Part shown: positions 11,380 to 22,963 of the stretch, one piece after another
Position numbering within the stretch: the first letter of the stretch is position 1
Layout: every line of letters starts with the position of its first letter
Source of the DNA: Dastarcus helophoroides
Taxonomy: Eukaryota; Arthropoda; Insecta; Coleoptera; Bothrideridae
DNA: 64,000 nt
Direction of reading: 5' to 3'
NCBI GenBank assembly: GCA_028583605.1
Contig: CM053332.1
Coordinates: 17,693,267-17,757,266 of the forward strand
Notes under the pieces: generated by a model
Told to the model about the DNA's origin: nothing
The model's database searches: none
The model's input: the letters and a program-made list of their open reading frames with translations, nothing else
Program-made: the position numbers and the translations under genes

Positions 11380-12080
11380 AAATAGGTTTTCTGGGAGACG
11401 ACGTATAAGGCATGCACCAGTTCTGTCAGTGTCAACGGGGCGGCAAGAGGTTGTGACCAAGTATTTCAAAGGGGGCAACTTCAATTTGAGAGGAAGGAGC
11501 AAGTCTCTTATATTTTTAATCATTCCAATCCATAAAAAAAAGTAAAAATGAGCGATGAACCGCCTTCGTAAACAAGGATAGGTTGTAATTTTTGGGAAAA
11601 AATCAGTTCGGTAACGAATTTCATACTTGGAAGTTCTATAGAAAAAAACGTCTCTTTAGGCAGAAGTCCTCTCTATGTCAAGCTGGACCGCTCAAGAATT
11701 TGCCGCCTCCAACTGTCTTGTATGTCTTAAAAATCTTACCCTTGGGAGATCAAGCCTATTAGTTCCTACGAGCATCTCCCATGAAAGAACTTATAGGAAA
11801 GAAATAAGTCACCAACCATCCGCCTGTGCTCTAGTGTTTTGAGAGAATCGGTTAAACTCTCGTCATCAATTAGGCGAATCGCTCTTCTTTGAATTCAGTC
11901 CAAAAGAGCCAAAGTATGCTTTGGGACTGAACTCCAAACGAGAGAACCGTATTCTAGTGTTGGCTTAACTTAAGCTTTATATAGAGAGAGCAGCTGATGA
12001 GATGTGAAGTACTTTTTAGCTCTAAAAAGAAAGCCTAGCTTCTGAAAGGCGGCATTGGTATTTTTGTATTCGTTTCGGAA
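11380..12080 (-). pseudogene. Degenerate non-LTR retrotransposon (CR1/Jockey-type) reverse transcriptase C-terminal fragment
   Basis: On the minus strand from about 12030 the reading frame gives AAFQKLGFLFRAKKYFTS, then LLSLYKA, VKPTLEYGSLVWSSVPK, LALLD, IQRRAIRLID, DSLKTLEHRRMVGDLFL and FFHGRCS. This is the typical C-terminal thumb region of CR1/Jockey-group LINE reverse transcriptases. In-frame stops interrupt it after YKA, LLD and GRCS. The part at 11390-11520 (KLKLPPLKYLVTTS, RLPENLF) resembles the final conserved block of such ORFs in another frame. No endonuclease or catalytic RT motifs are present, so this is a dead 5'-truncated copy. Confidence 0.7.
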
Positions 12081-12431
12081 TGTTTTATCAACAAACCCGG
12101 AAACCGACTCATCATCTGGAAAAAGTAATACATATTTTCACCAATGTTTCAAAAAATTCTTTCTTCGCGGACGCCTACGTCGTAAAAGTAATGTCAAATT
12201 TGCGTGGTATTTGCCTTTTATGTATGTTATATAGGCTAAAGCTTCTGCTTTCGTTTCTAAAAAATAAAATAATAAGAACTTTATCGCACACTTTAACAAT
12301 AAAAAATATAACTGAACAACAATTAATTTTCATTAAATATTTTATTTTTCAAAATATATAATATAATGTCGTGTAGTAAATGTTATTATGATTAATTGGG
12401 AATGCGTCCTGAATGAAAATAAAGACATAAC
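12081..12431. other. AT-rich spacer, no gene seen
   Basis: No homology was recognised. A 93-codon open frame on the plus strand looks like chance in AT-rich DNA. Confidence 0.4.
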
Positions 12432-12590
12432 AAATCGTGTTAAAAATTGAAATACAGAACTTGTCCCCTGAAACCAAGAAAGATTAATAAACACAACAAA
12501 GTTTGCTCTAAAGGCGGTGAGACCAATTGTGCCAATTTATCAAAATGACTAGTAAAAGAATTCAGTAAATTAGAATTCCAACAACTCAAT

Positions 12591-13884
12591 TTGTCAGTCA
12601 AGAATTCCCAAGAGTTTGTGCAGAAAATTCAGAATAAAGAGTTGTTGGAGGGTGAAATGCTGGTTTCTTTTGATGTTTCTTCTCTCTTTCCTAGTATACC
12701 CATACCTCAAACTTTATTATACCTTCGAGATCTGCTGGAATCTAATAACCTTTCAGGCAAAATTATTGACGAATATATTCATTAAAGAAAATATTTATGG
12801 ATCAAAATTATTTCCAAATTAATAACGAATTTTATGAACAACTTGAGGGAGCAGCCATGGGAAATCCTTTGTCACCTTTCATGGCTGAGCTCTTCATGGG
12901 TGTTTTTGAGAATCGTCTTAAAAATGAATGTAGTTTGTTTCCTAGGGTATGTATTGGATATGTAGATGATATTTTTGCTATTTTTGACAAAAAAAATCAA
13001 AATTTAGATAATTTCATTGATGTTTTAAATTCACGTTTTCCAACAGTTGAATTCACCGTAGAATTAGAGAAAGAAGCAGCTTTACCATTTTTGACACTTT
13101 AGTTATTAGTAATAAAAATAGATTAGAATTTGATGTATATAGGAAAGATTCCAGTAGCTTCCGCTATATAACTTTCGATTCTAATCATTGCATACAACAT
13201 AAAATGGCAAGCTTCAACTTCCTTGCCCATGGCCTTTTGAGTCTTCCTCTTAATAGGGAAAATTTCAGAAAGAAGTTGAAGACAATTAAACATCTAGCTG
13301 AAGTTAATGGATTCGATCCAAGTATCATTTATAAAATTATTAATAAGAAAAAATTCTAATGTGAATTGGTGAATACTACAACTTTCCGAGCTGATGAAAA
13401 TAAAAACTTTAAATTCGTCTCACATCCATTTGAATCCTCGCTCACGCAGGGTTTGGGTGGAATTTTACGAAACCAGGGCTTCCGGATTATTTATACTTCT
13501 AAAGGAAAATTAAATTCGCTTTTGGGTAGTTTAAAGGATAAAGTAGAGCAAACGGATAAGTCCGGTATTTACCAAATTTCATGTAGGGATTGTCCTCAAA
13601 AGTATGTCGGGCAAACTAGACGATCTCTTAAAATTCGACTGAAGGAACATTTGGTTCACTTGAGGTACGGAAGAACTGAGAAGTCAAGTGTGGCTCGACA
13701 TGCCTTTGAATTAGATCATAAGATAGATAATAATATTAAATTATTAAGAGTAGTTAATGAGAATTATATGTTAAATGCATGTGAAAGCTTAGCTATCCGT
13801 AAGGCTGGAAACAACCTTATGAATGGTTGCGCTGGGCCTTTAGGCCATTCATCTCTGTTAAAAATAGTTAAGGTCGATAGTTAA
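12591..13884 (+). pseudogene. Penelope-like reverse transcriptase and GIY-YIG endonuclease, broken
   Basis: Penelope polyproteins join a telomerase-related reverse transcriptase to a GIY-YIG nuclease. RT motif A is seen as LVSFDVSSLFPSIP (12591-12785), motif B as GAAMGNPLSPFMAELF and motif C as YVDD at about 12959-12970 (frame starting 12797). The C-terminal part (13366-13884) has [18 protein letters not shown], with the GIY and YVG signatures, a CRDC pair and a downstream KEHL with Glu. The reading frame is broken near 12785 (stop and shift), shifts again near 13095, and meets a TAA at 13357-13359 just before the nuclease part. The N-terminal RT region is missing. It cannot make a full protein as it stands. 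Confidence 0.85.
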
Positions 13885-14006
13885 GGAATTGTGACACAAT
13901 GACGTGTATGATTGGATGCGCATGCGTTCGGGTGCGGCCGATCATGCACGAAGTGAATATTCTTAGTATATAAGGGTTAATTTTAAGATTATGTGTTAGT
14001 TTCTCT

Positions 14007-14045
14007 CTGAATATGACAGCTTGGCTGTCGAAACGCGTTAGAGCA
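14007..14045 (+). ncRNA. Hammerhead-ribozyme-like motif in Penelope terminal repeat (core mutated)
   Basis: The order matches a hammerhead: CTCT arm (stem I), core CTGAATA (14007-14013; consensus CTGANGA, so the G8 position is T), an extra T, stem II GACAG/CTGTC around CTTGG, GAAA (14030-14033), a self-complementary ACGCGT as minimal stem III, a T at the cleavage position, and AGAG closing stem I. Hammerheads are known in Penelope terminal repeats. The G8 change should inactivate this copy. Confidence 0.6.
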
Positions 14046-14150
14046 ACCTTTGTTGTGTTTTTTAATCTTTCTTGGTTTCAGGGGACAAGTTCTGTATTTT
14101 AATTTTTGAAGATAACCAAGGACCAGTTCGTTCCATCAAAAATCGTGTTA

Positions 14151-17100
14151 GTTTGTCGTTAAGATATCCAAGGAACATAGCAGTAATTGTACAACTGAAA
14201 ATTTAAAATGTCCATTAAAACCAAACTTACATTAATCTTAATATTAAAAAATAAGTTTCAAACCGAATTATGAATAAATCGTCATGTTATTATTTTCATG
14301 GCACTAAAAGGCAAAACAATTATTACATTTTCAGCAATTAGTCCATCTATTTTAAAGATCGAAAACTAAATTCAGAACCAACTAATTATACATTTAAGGT
14401 AACAATTGCTGCGGATGATTCTTTGCCACATATTTTGCCCTTTTCATTCTTAATTTTATTATTGGTTACTTATAGTGTGTGAAATTCATCCAAACCTTAA
14501 AAAAAAACATCCACATTTGGTTACCAAATTGATTGACCATTTACTATACGGATTTGGAGTAATTGTAGTTCGATGCCGAAAGGGGTACCCATAGAGAAAC
14601 TATGTATAGTCTCTGGGAGTACCACTCTTCCGGATAGCTGTTCTGTTGGTTTTAATAATAATCAATATTTTAAAACTGATCTGCAGTTAAAACTTCCACA
14701 TTTTGCGTTGAGATTAAATTTACAAAAACGTAAAAATTAAACTTGAAGAGGAACTTTATTTTGATGTTTCTATTTTTCTGCTGTTATGATCAATTTGCCT
14801 TATATTTAACAATAAAAAAGTCCTAGTTCTTTTTTATATTTAATTTACGATCTACATTTTGAAAACAGTTCTCTCTCGAGTAAAATTCTGTTACAACCAG
14901 AAGTACGATGCAACAACCTAAAAGTACAAAGATCTCTGTAGCGAGGTAACCTTAATTCTTGCATTATGGGCTGCATAACAGCATCCATTGAATGGAAGCG
15001 CTCTCGGCGTGATATGCGTTTAGGTATGTTAAAGTTAACAAATAATTTCAATTAAATATTCTGTAGTATTTAATGTCGATGGTTGTTGGTTGTGAATATT
15101 TTCAGCTCTTAGCATGTACGATTGTTTCTTTACAGAACATTTACTTGACAAATATTTTTTTGTTGTTGTTGTAGTAGGGAAGGTGGCAAATTAGTTAAAT
15201 TCTTCAACGGAAAAAGATTTTTTAAAGTTCCATCCTCTCGCAAAAGAGTAGGATTGTGATAAAAAAAGCTTTACTTTTTGCTGGCTTCAGTTTATACGTT
15301 GATTGATACTATATTCAATCAATGGTTTATATATTTGTTAAAATGTCTAAAAATGATAATTAGAAGGTTGTGAATCTAAGTTGTTTGGAACTGTATGAGC
15401 GTTATAGACGCCCACTGGTACAAAAATTATTGTATATTTTATATATTTACATTTGTACATTATATTACAAGCAACATTCATATAAATAATTTTAACATAG
15501 CCAAAGCACTTTGTTATTTAAAAATTAACATACCAACCTCTTAACAAAATCATTTTGTAAATGATACACATACACATTGATACCACGAAACTTTAGAAAT
15601 TATAGGGAAATTGTAGAATAAAATGTCAAGATTGTACACCCTGTATCTCTTAAACTAACAACATTTTCATAATACATATTTAACTAAGTGACAATACTTT
15701 AATTTTTAGAATCTCTAATTTCGTGATTTCTCATTGTTATGAATAGTGTACAAAGCAAGTTACCTAACTTCTACTCTTGTGTTGGTGAGCAAGGCAAGAA
15801 GTTGTTTTACTTCATGTCTTGCCAACTTTTGCTGGTTTGATTCTTGTCTTGCTTTTTCTTATTCTTACTGGCATGTTTGCTTTGCGCATGAGCAACAGTT
15901 AAGCAGATTCAGAATTAATTGCTACATGATCAGTTTAAAAAGTAACGTCATATAAGGACAGAATAAAGCGATAAATTGGAAATATGGGCTTTCAAAACGA
16001 AAACCCACCAACAATTTAAAAAAAAAAATCGAAATTTAGACTGGTCGAGTTGAAATTTAAATATATCCAAATTAAAAACAATGTTTTAGTAATAATTTAG
16101 TTTTTTTTTCGCCTTATTCACGAAACTAACGCGCAAATGTCAAAACTTCGGTTTAAATTTCAATGTTATAATCAAAATGTTCGAATTTTCAGGAAAAACT
16201 GAACATTTTTTTAATAAAGATTCGAAAAATTACAAATTGCTAGAAAATATTCAAAATTTACACATTTTATTTGGACATTTTGAACTTTTCCTGAAATTTC
16301 GAATTTTTCGACATTTTCATTTTTCAGTTAAAATTTTGACTTCAAATAAATTTTTAGTCGTTACTTTCAAATTTTAGATTTTAAATTCTGATGGTATGCA
16401 TGTTAATTTCAACATTTCGAGAAAACATTTAATAAATAAAACAATTTGGATAAAAAACTGAGATTTTTGGGAAAAATAAATTTTTTTTAGAAAATTCGAA
16501 ATACTTTAAGAACATTTAAAAATGTTAAATCAGAAATTTTACGTTGAAACTGAAAATTTCACTACTTTGAGAAAAATTCCAGCTTTTTTGAATTCTTAAC
16601 TTTTTCTCAAATTCTACTTTTTTGGTTTTAAATTAGTATAATGTTTTACTTATTTTTTTACTTCAAAGTCGACTTTTTCAATTTTAACTTTCCGCTTTGT
16701 TTTCGAAATTCCTTTAAAAAATATTTTCCGAAATTTAGAGTTCAAATTCGAACTCTTGAGATTAAAAGTTCAAGTTTCAATGATAAACCGAAATTGAGTT
16801 AAAATGTGGGAACAAATTTTGCGATTATAAAGTCAAAACGTTCTGAAAACATCCAGTCAAAGTCAAAATTTTGTGGTTAAAATTTTAATTTCAAGAAAAA
16901 ACTTGAAATATCAAAATAAAAATTGAAATTTAGATAGAATAGAATAGAATTAGAAAGTTGAGCAAACATTTACAATTTCTGAAAAAAATTAAAATTTATT
17001 TTTTTTAAATTTCGGATGCTTAATTCTTTTAATTTTGCTGTCTTTTGGAATCTGAATTTTTTCTAAATTTGGGAGGATTGCCAGAACTTATTACTTATAA

Positions 17101-17637
17101 AATGTTGTGTATTCAAAGAGGTCTCAAAACACTGTTCTAAAGCTCGACGCTAATTGCCAATCTTTTTTGCTAAAAGAACTTCTTGGCTTGTTCTCGCTCA
17201 CAAAGTGTTTGTCTTGTTCTCGCTCACAAAGTTCTTGTCTTGTTCTTGCAACAAGATAAAGATAAAAACAAGAAATTCGTGGAATACAATCGTCCTCAGC
17301 GTCACATGCTAAACTTAGCAAATAATATCAATTAAATATTCTACAAGGAAACAGTCGAATCAATCATAGATTGGTTTCGGCGTTCCTTAGCCTCATTAGT
17401 ATGGTACTGGAGCTCTACATATTTGCAGCGTATAGTCGTTGGTCGGCGCATAAATATTCGAAAGCTTTAGATCCCATTGACTGATCTGTAGCTGACGAAT
17501 GTGTCTTAAGAGCAACATTTTTGCTCTATGCTAATGGATGCAATCATTGCTAACAATTACAATACGATTAGCTACGATGTAACTGTAGTTAAAAAAGTCA
17601 CTAGTATTATGCCTTGCTCAGTACTACTACCTATAAG
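14151..17637. other. Repeat-rich intergenic region, no gene seen
   Basis: It holds low-complexity AAATTTCGA-type DNA (about 16010-17060), a 26-bp unit repeated twice in tandem (about 17188-17240, TTGTTCTCGCTCACAAAG), and two of three dispersed copies of a repeat with CTCGGCG and ATGCGTTTAGGTA followed by an AATTAAATATTCT-type end (about 14998-15065 and 17295-17345; the third is near 18238-18300). Open frames here look like chance. Confidence 0.45.
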
Positions 17638-18201
17638 GTTTGTTCCAACCGAACATTTCTGATTAGTTTCCGACTAATTCATGAACTAATTCGTACGCAT
17701 GCGTGCATTCCGTATTAAACTCCGACTGGTTTGGGATTGTACACGTTGGAACACACTTTGGGGCTTCTCAGAAAACCCCTGGTCTTCGCCGTCTGTCTCA
17801 ATCGAAAGAGATAAAAATAAATCTTCATCACATATAAATGCCTCTACGAAATTAATTTTTGTTATTTTTGAGCAAATATAGTAGATGAAAAATAGATTTC
17901 AGAACTTAACAACGTAATTTACATTTGCCCAGACAAGATCAAAACATTTGACAATCGTATTGACAAATAAGAGCTGAGAAATTAGATACCGCTTATCGAT
18001 TACTTATTGCGCATGTTTCCAACTGCCAGTACAAGCTCTCGGCTGCTGACTGATCACAAATCAATTCACGAACTAGTCAGAGCACTGTTGGAACACCGGA
18101 TTGCCAGTTGGGTTGGAGTTTGCACTTGGTTGGAACGGTAAATTTTGAATGCACATGCGCCGGACGGTTGCAAACTAGTTTGATGTTGGGTTGGAACAAA
18201 C
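17638..18201. mobile_element. MITE-like element with GTTTGTTCCAACC terminal inverted repeats
   Basis: The left end GTTTGTTCCAACCGAACAT is matched by an inverted right end giving GTTTGTTCCAACCCAACAT, 18 of 19 bases. Subterminal parts also correspond (AGTTTCCGAC and CATGCGTGCATTC on the left against AGTTTGCAACC and CATGTGCATTC read from the right). Length is 564 bp, with no coding capacity. I could not fix a target duplication, so the superfamily is open. Confidence 0.6.
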
Positions 18202-18705
18202 ATATTAGGTTTGTTCCATATATTAAATAATAAAACCCTCGGCGAGACATGCGTTTAGGTAGTATGTTAATTTTAACAAACAATAATTAAATGTTTTGTA
18301 ATGATACAGTTGAACTTTTATAGATTTTTTGCACAAATAAGTTTGGAGTTATATACCGAATTCTAAATTTGTCTCCATATTACTGTTTATTCTCTTTTTT
18401 ATCTTCTTTTCACAGCCAATGAATTTTCAAAAATCCTTTTTTGTGACAAGTCATGAAAGAAACCTACCAAAATTTATGATTCAGACTCCAGTGATTACAG
18501 ATTTTGCGTCGACCAATTTGTTAATTAGAACTGATTTTTTTAATATTTATTGGTATACATACGAGGGTTGGCTGAAAGGCACACATGCTTGTGCAGTGCG
18601 AACGAAATAACCTTCAGAAGCACGCCCGCACTTTCTATAGAGCACCACAACAATCGTGGACACTTAACCAGCATGAACAAACCCAGACAAGTATTGTTCT
18701 TTGAT
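18202..18705. other. Spacer before the hAT element, no gene seen
   Basis: It includes the third copy of a dispersed repeat (about 18238-18300) and a partial GGTTTGTTCC end next to the MITE. The rest is not recognised. Confidence 0.4.
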
Positions 18706-19021
18706 GTATCAACCAGTGGCGGACTAAGCTCGTCAGAGGTCCGAGGCGGCAAAGCTGAATTAGGCCCCCCTGCTTTAAAAAAATGTAGTTTTACAAGCTT
18801 TTTATTTAGTTCACATTTGTATGTATAAAAAAGTGTTTATGTTTATTTCGTCAAAATCTGACAAGGGAAATTTAAATTCGACTTAAATTATTTAGGCTAA
18901 ATAAACATACATACCTACAATATGGAATGGATATGGGCGAGGAAAATAAAATACGAATCGATCGACAAAAAAAAATTAGATAAAATAAATCAAAGATATT
19001 TTTTTTATTTTTTGTAACGTG

Positions 19022-21582
19022 TTATATGTGTTTTCGTGCCTTCGATTTACTGAACTCCTCAATAACTTCTGTGAAATCGATTTCTTTTGAAATTTTTCTT
19101 TTTAGTGAAAGCACGGCTAGATTAACCAGTCGCTCTTGACCCATTGTAGATCGAAGATAATTTTTAATTAGTTTAAGTTTCGAAAAACTCCTCTCGCATG
19201 ATGCAACCGAGATGCAAATGGTCAAGATGTATTAAAGTATAAGCGATATACAGGGTAACGATTCACTGAAGTCCCATTTTTTTATAAATTGAAGGATTTC
19301 TTGGGCTCTCCATTTGACAGCAACGTCCATACTCGTATCGGTGGCTTTTACATGCCTGCGGTACCTTTTTATTTTTTGGGAAACTTGCCAAATTTACCAT
19401 AAATTTGTATCAGATTGTCAACTGCTACAGCTAGAGCGTCATTTGAAGCTTCTAGCATAAACTTTGTTTCAATAATTTGGAAAATATTATTGATTTGTTT
19501 CATGGCCCCGTATCGTGTCGACAATTCTTGTATAAATCGGCCTTTGCATTCATACATTGACCGACGTATTTCTTCTTGAATTGATAATCCAGCATCATGA
19601 GCTGATTCACCCGGCATCGTTCTTTTTACCTTTCTTCTTCCTCGTTACTCGATGTTGATGTCCATGTCATTGCATTTTTTATGCCAAAAGTTACAGCATT
19701 GTCCACAATCGTGGTTCATTTGGTCACTAAATACTCATCCAATGTGTAGTTTGGTAATTCCTGTATCTAGAGTCATTTTTGGAGACTGCAAATATTGTTG
19801 AACTAAATTTACTTCCTCCAGTATAGAAACCCAGAATTGTATATAGGTTAGAAAGGTAAAATCACAAACATCCGGCAGGAGCAGACTTGCTCCTGATCTA
19901 GATTTGCTTTTGTTGGATCTTGAAAATGTTCCAAACTACTCACAATTGTCTCTATGTTTTCTTTTACAACTTTTACTGACTCGTAATGAGCGCTCCAGCG
20001 AGTATCTGATAAACGTTTTAAATTTTTTCCAGTTTTCTCTTTCAGAAATTGCCATCTCTGTGTAGATGACGAAAAGAACGAATATAATTTCTCTACTGTT
20101 CCAAAACACGTGACACTGTAAGGAACGCATGCAAATGCATGAACTCCACAAAGATTCAAGGAATTATTAGAACAGGGACTGAACAATGCCTTTGGATTTA
20201 CTTCTCGGATTTTTCGTGGCACCCCTCCATGGACACCTAACATTGACGCGGCATTGTCATAACCTTGAGCCCTGCACAACGCAATATCCAGTCCATCTTT
20301 TTCCAGCTGTTGCTGAATGTCTTTTGACATATTCTCAGCAGTTTTTCCAGACATTAAAAAAAACCAAGAAAGATTCTCGTATTACTTCCACAATGTCATT
20401 CTCTATATGAACAAATCTAATGATTTGACTCATTTGGTCTATTTTACTTTCGTCAGGAGTGCTGTCAAGAATGATTCCGCAATACTTAGCCTTTTTAATA
20501 TCTGCAATAATTTTTTGACTTACATGATCACCCAAACATTGAATAAATTCATTTTGCATTCCTTTTGACAAATGAGATTGTACTCTCTTTGACCCACCAG
20601 CAGCATCTTCTAGTTTTAAGCAATGCTCTTTCAACACCGGATCATATTTCGCTAATAGTTGTACCAATTCTAGAAAATTTCCCCTGTTTTCCGAAGAAAT
20701 ATCTTCACGGTGGCCTCGGAAGCCAAGATTTTGTTAGGCTAAGAATAGCGTTACATCTAAAAGGCGATGTAAAATGTTTCTCCATTTCTTAGTTTCATCG
20801 TTAATAATCTTCAAATTATCTTTATCAATAATTTTATTAAATTTCAAGCGCATTGTCAACGTTTTCCATTTTTCCAAGTTTGATAAATGTTCATGAGACG
20901 ATTCATGCTGTGATATTCTTGGATTTAATTTCCACCACTGACAAAAACCAGAAACAAATTCATTAGTGTGATTGTCACCCTCAGATGCAAATAACCGGCA
21001 GCAGTAACAATATAATTTCTTTGTTGATGGAGAGTATAGCATCCATTTCCTTAAATATTTAGTCTCGTTTAAATGTGAGTAAAACCACGGCAAAGTTAAA
21101 CAACGATGTGTTCCCTTAGTGCTTTCTCCTGGTCTTTCTACAAATTCAAAAAGTCCGTCCTTATTTTGAAATATTTCACTGCCCTTTTTGATAATCGAAA
21201 TTCTGATATGCTCTGGCACAGGTATTGGCCAATGTGCAGCGTCATTGGATGATAAGAACTCTAACTTAGAAGCAACGTAGTCTTTGGCTTCCTCAGTATT
21301 TTTCTTTAATTTATTAGTTTTATAGTCCTGTATTTCAGTGTCAGTCACGTCGGAGTTTTTATTAATAACACATTTAATAGACTTTTCAGCTATGTTTGCT
21401 GTTTCAATATCAATGATTTGTATATTAGATCCCGATTCAACAGTTTGATTCATTTCTTCGGCAACGCCACTTTTCTTCTCTTCAGAATTCGAGAGGTATT
21501 TGGATAAAGATCCAGCAAGCGATTTTGCCTCTTCAGTCTTCGCTTGTTTTAGCTTCGTTTTCTGAGGTTGAATCCTTTTCAC
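19022..21582 (-). pseudogene. hAT transposase with TTF-type zinc finger (ZMYM-like group), decayed
   Basis: The first 282 codons are open and hold a TTF-type zinc finger (YCYCC at residues 191-195, then HESSH at 226-230), as in hAT proteins related to ZMYM-like genes. A TAA at 20734-20736 interrupts a DVTLFLA-stop-QNLGFRGHRE block but the same frame continues to about 20340, through KYCGIILDSTPDES and IIRFV. The frame then shifts into MSGKTAENMSKDIQQQL, ALCRAQGYDNAASM and LSDTRWSAHYES (20354-19848). Further fragments lie at 19617-19369. The C-terminal hAT dimerisation block, ICISVASCERSFSKLKLIKN with LVNLAVLSL, is at 19225-19022. At least one stop and several shifts make it non-functional. 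Confidence 0.85.
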
Positions 21583-22508
21583 TAAAAATAATGAGATAAA
21601 TAAGAAACTTTTATAAAAAATAGCTAAATTACATAGACTTAAAAATTATTATTTGCATAAAAAAACAATATTTTATGTGTTGGTCAAAAGAACATATCTT
21701 TAAATTCCCTCAATTTTTTTTACAATCGTTACAACCGCCAAATGCAGCTCATGCATTTTACAAATGCGCCTTATCTTATTATTAGTGCAGTAAATTAACG
21801 ATGTCATGAGCAGCGATCGGAATAGGGTAGACTATTTAGCTAAACTTCTAGAAACAGACATAAATTGGAAACATTCTTACAACAATATTTTGATAAGCGG
21901 ATGTTCTATTCCCTAATAAACGTGCACTACAAATAAAATGACTACTCGCGAAATGCAAGAACTGAAGCAATGTACTCGTAAGTGTATATTGACTAGAAAC
22001 TACAATTATAATTTCTAGGCTAAATTATATGAATTACTTACTTTTTCCAAATATTCGAAAATGCACTAACTCAACTCTGAACTCATTTACTTTTATACCG
22101 CAACAAAAATCAAAACACTATCACACTTTTTAATGAAATTACTTTGAACGGATAAGATCGCGTTTATTACTTTATAATTTGAAAAATTCCGTTCGCGAAA
22201 ATATCAGAACACACTAATAAACTATTAAATATCAAAGTAATGAAATTTAATATATTTTAAATGAGGTTAATGTTTATTTTTTGACGTAAATGGAATGTAA
22301 ATGTAGGCGTACAAGAGGGAATTATTTGTACTTCATTCATTCAGGGATTCCTGGGGAAGTACCCGCTACAAAGACGGGAATTCCCCCAGCGTATTGGATG
22401 CGTTCAGCAAAGTTAAAAGAATATTAGTACCGCGTAAAAAGTCTAGATGGCTTTAGTGTTTTGATCTTGATGAAAATATGTAGGTACTAAGCACATTTTT
22501 AAAGTCTT

Positions 22509-22848
22509 CCCTGATAGCCAGGCTATTTACTACAAGATCTTGGACAACAGTAGTTGCATCAAACTTAACATCAAGTTTATGTTAAGTCGTAATTAAGTAA
22601 TATTTGCATCTAAGTTAAAGACAATATGCAGTTGTAATTTGAAGTCAAGTTAACTACAAGACTTATAGTGAACTTGTAGCAAAAACTTTTGGTTAACTTA
22701 ACGACAATAACTTGCATATGAAGACTTTTACTTAAGTTGTATCAAAATTAACTACCAACCTAACTATTATCCAAGTCTTTGTGTTAACTTGACTTCAAAT
22801 TCCGTCTCTAGATTGACGTCAAGTTGAGCATTAAGGTGGCTATCAGGG
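22509..22848. mobile_element. MITE-like insertion nested in the hAT element
   Basis: The 340-bp stretch begins CCCTGATAGCCA and ends with its exact inverse TGGCTATCAGGG. The interior is rich in repeated AACTTGA/TCAAGTT-type words in both orientations, so it can fold extensively. No target duplication was recognised. It lies between the transposase and the right terminus of the hAT element. Confidence 0.6.
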
Positions 22849-22963
22849 TTATTTAGGATTTGATCAGGGGAACGCGAAGGTATTTGGGGGCCCCTCAAGA
22901 CCGGAGGCCCGGGGCGGGCCGCCCCTTCCGCCCCCCCCCTGTTAGTCCGCCACTGGTATCAAC

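Larger units (their letters stand above)
12443..14139 (+). mobile_element. Penelope-like retroelement, 5'-truncated copy with inverted terminal repeats
   Basis: A 1697-bp insertion bounded by an exact 11-bp duplication AAATCGTGTTA (12432-12442 and 14140-14150). The left end is an inverted copy of the right-end terminal repeat: the left carries TTGTCCCCTGAAACCAAG, and the right carries its complement followed by the outer end GATAACCAAGGACCAG and a GTTCCA border. The body holds reverse transcriptase and GIY-YIG endonuclease remnants in the plus direction. Head-to-head truncated copies with variable-length target duplications are typical of Penelope elements. This is the most complete of at least eight related insertions in the window. 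Confidence 0.85.
18714..22955 (-). mobile_element. hAT DNA transposon, complete ends, 8-bp target duplication
   Basis: The ends are perfect 14-bp inverted repeats CAGTGGCGGACTAA. The element is flanked by the exact 8-bp duplication GTATCAAC (18706-18713 and 22956-22963), the hAT hallmark. At 4242 bp it contains a decayed transposase on the minus strand (21582-19022) and a nested MITE-like insertion near the right end. GC-rich subterminal stretches with C/G runs occur at both ends. It was autonomous in structure, but the present copy is inactive. Confidence 0.9.

Noticed and set aside
14845..15051. 68-codon minus-strand frame (RERFHSMDAVMQPIMQELRL)
   Set aside because: No family recognised, overlaps a dispersed repeat, no supporting splice or start context.
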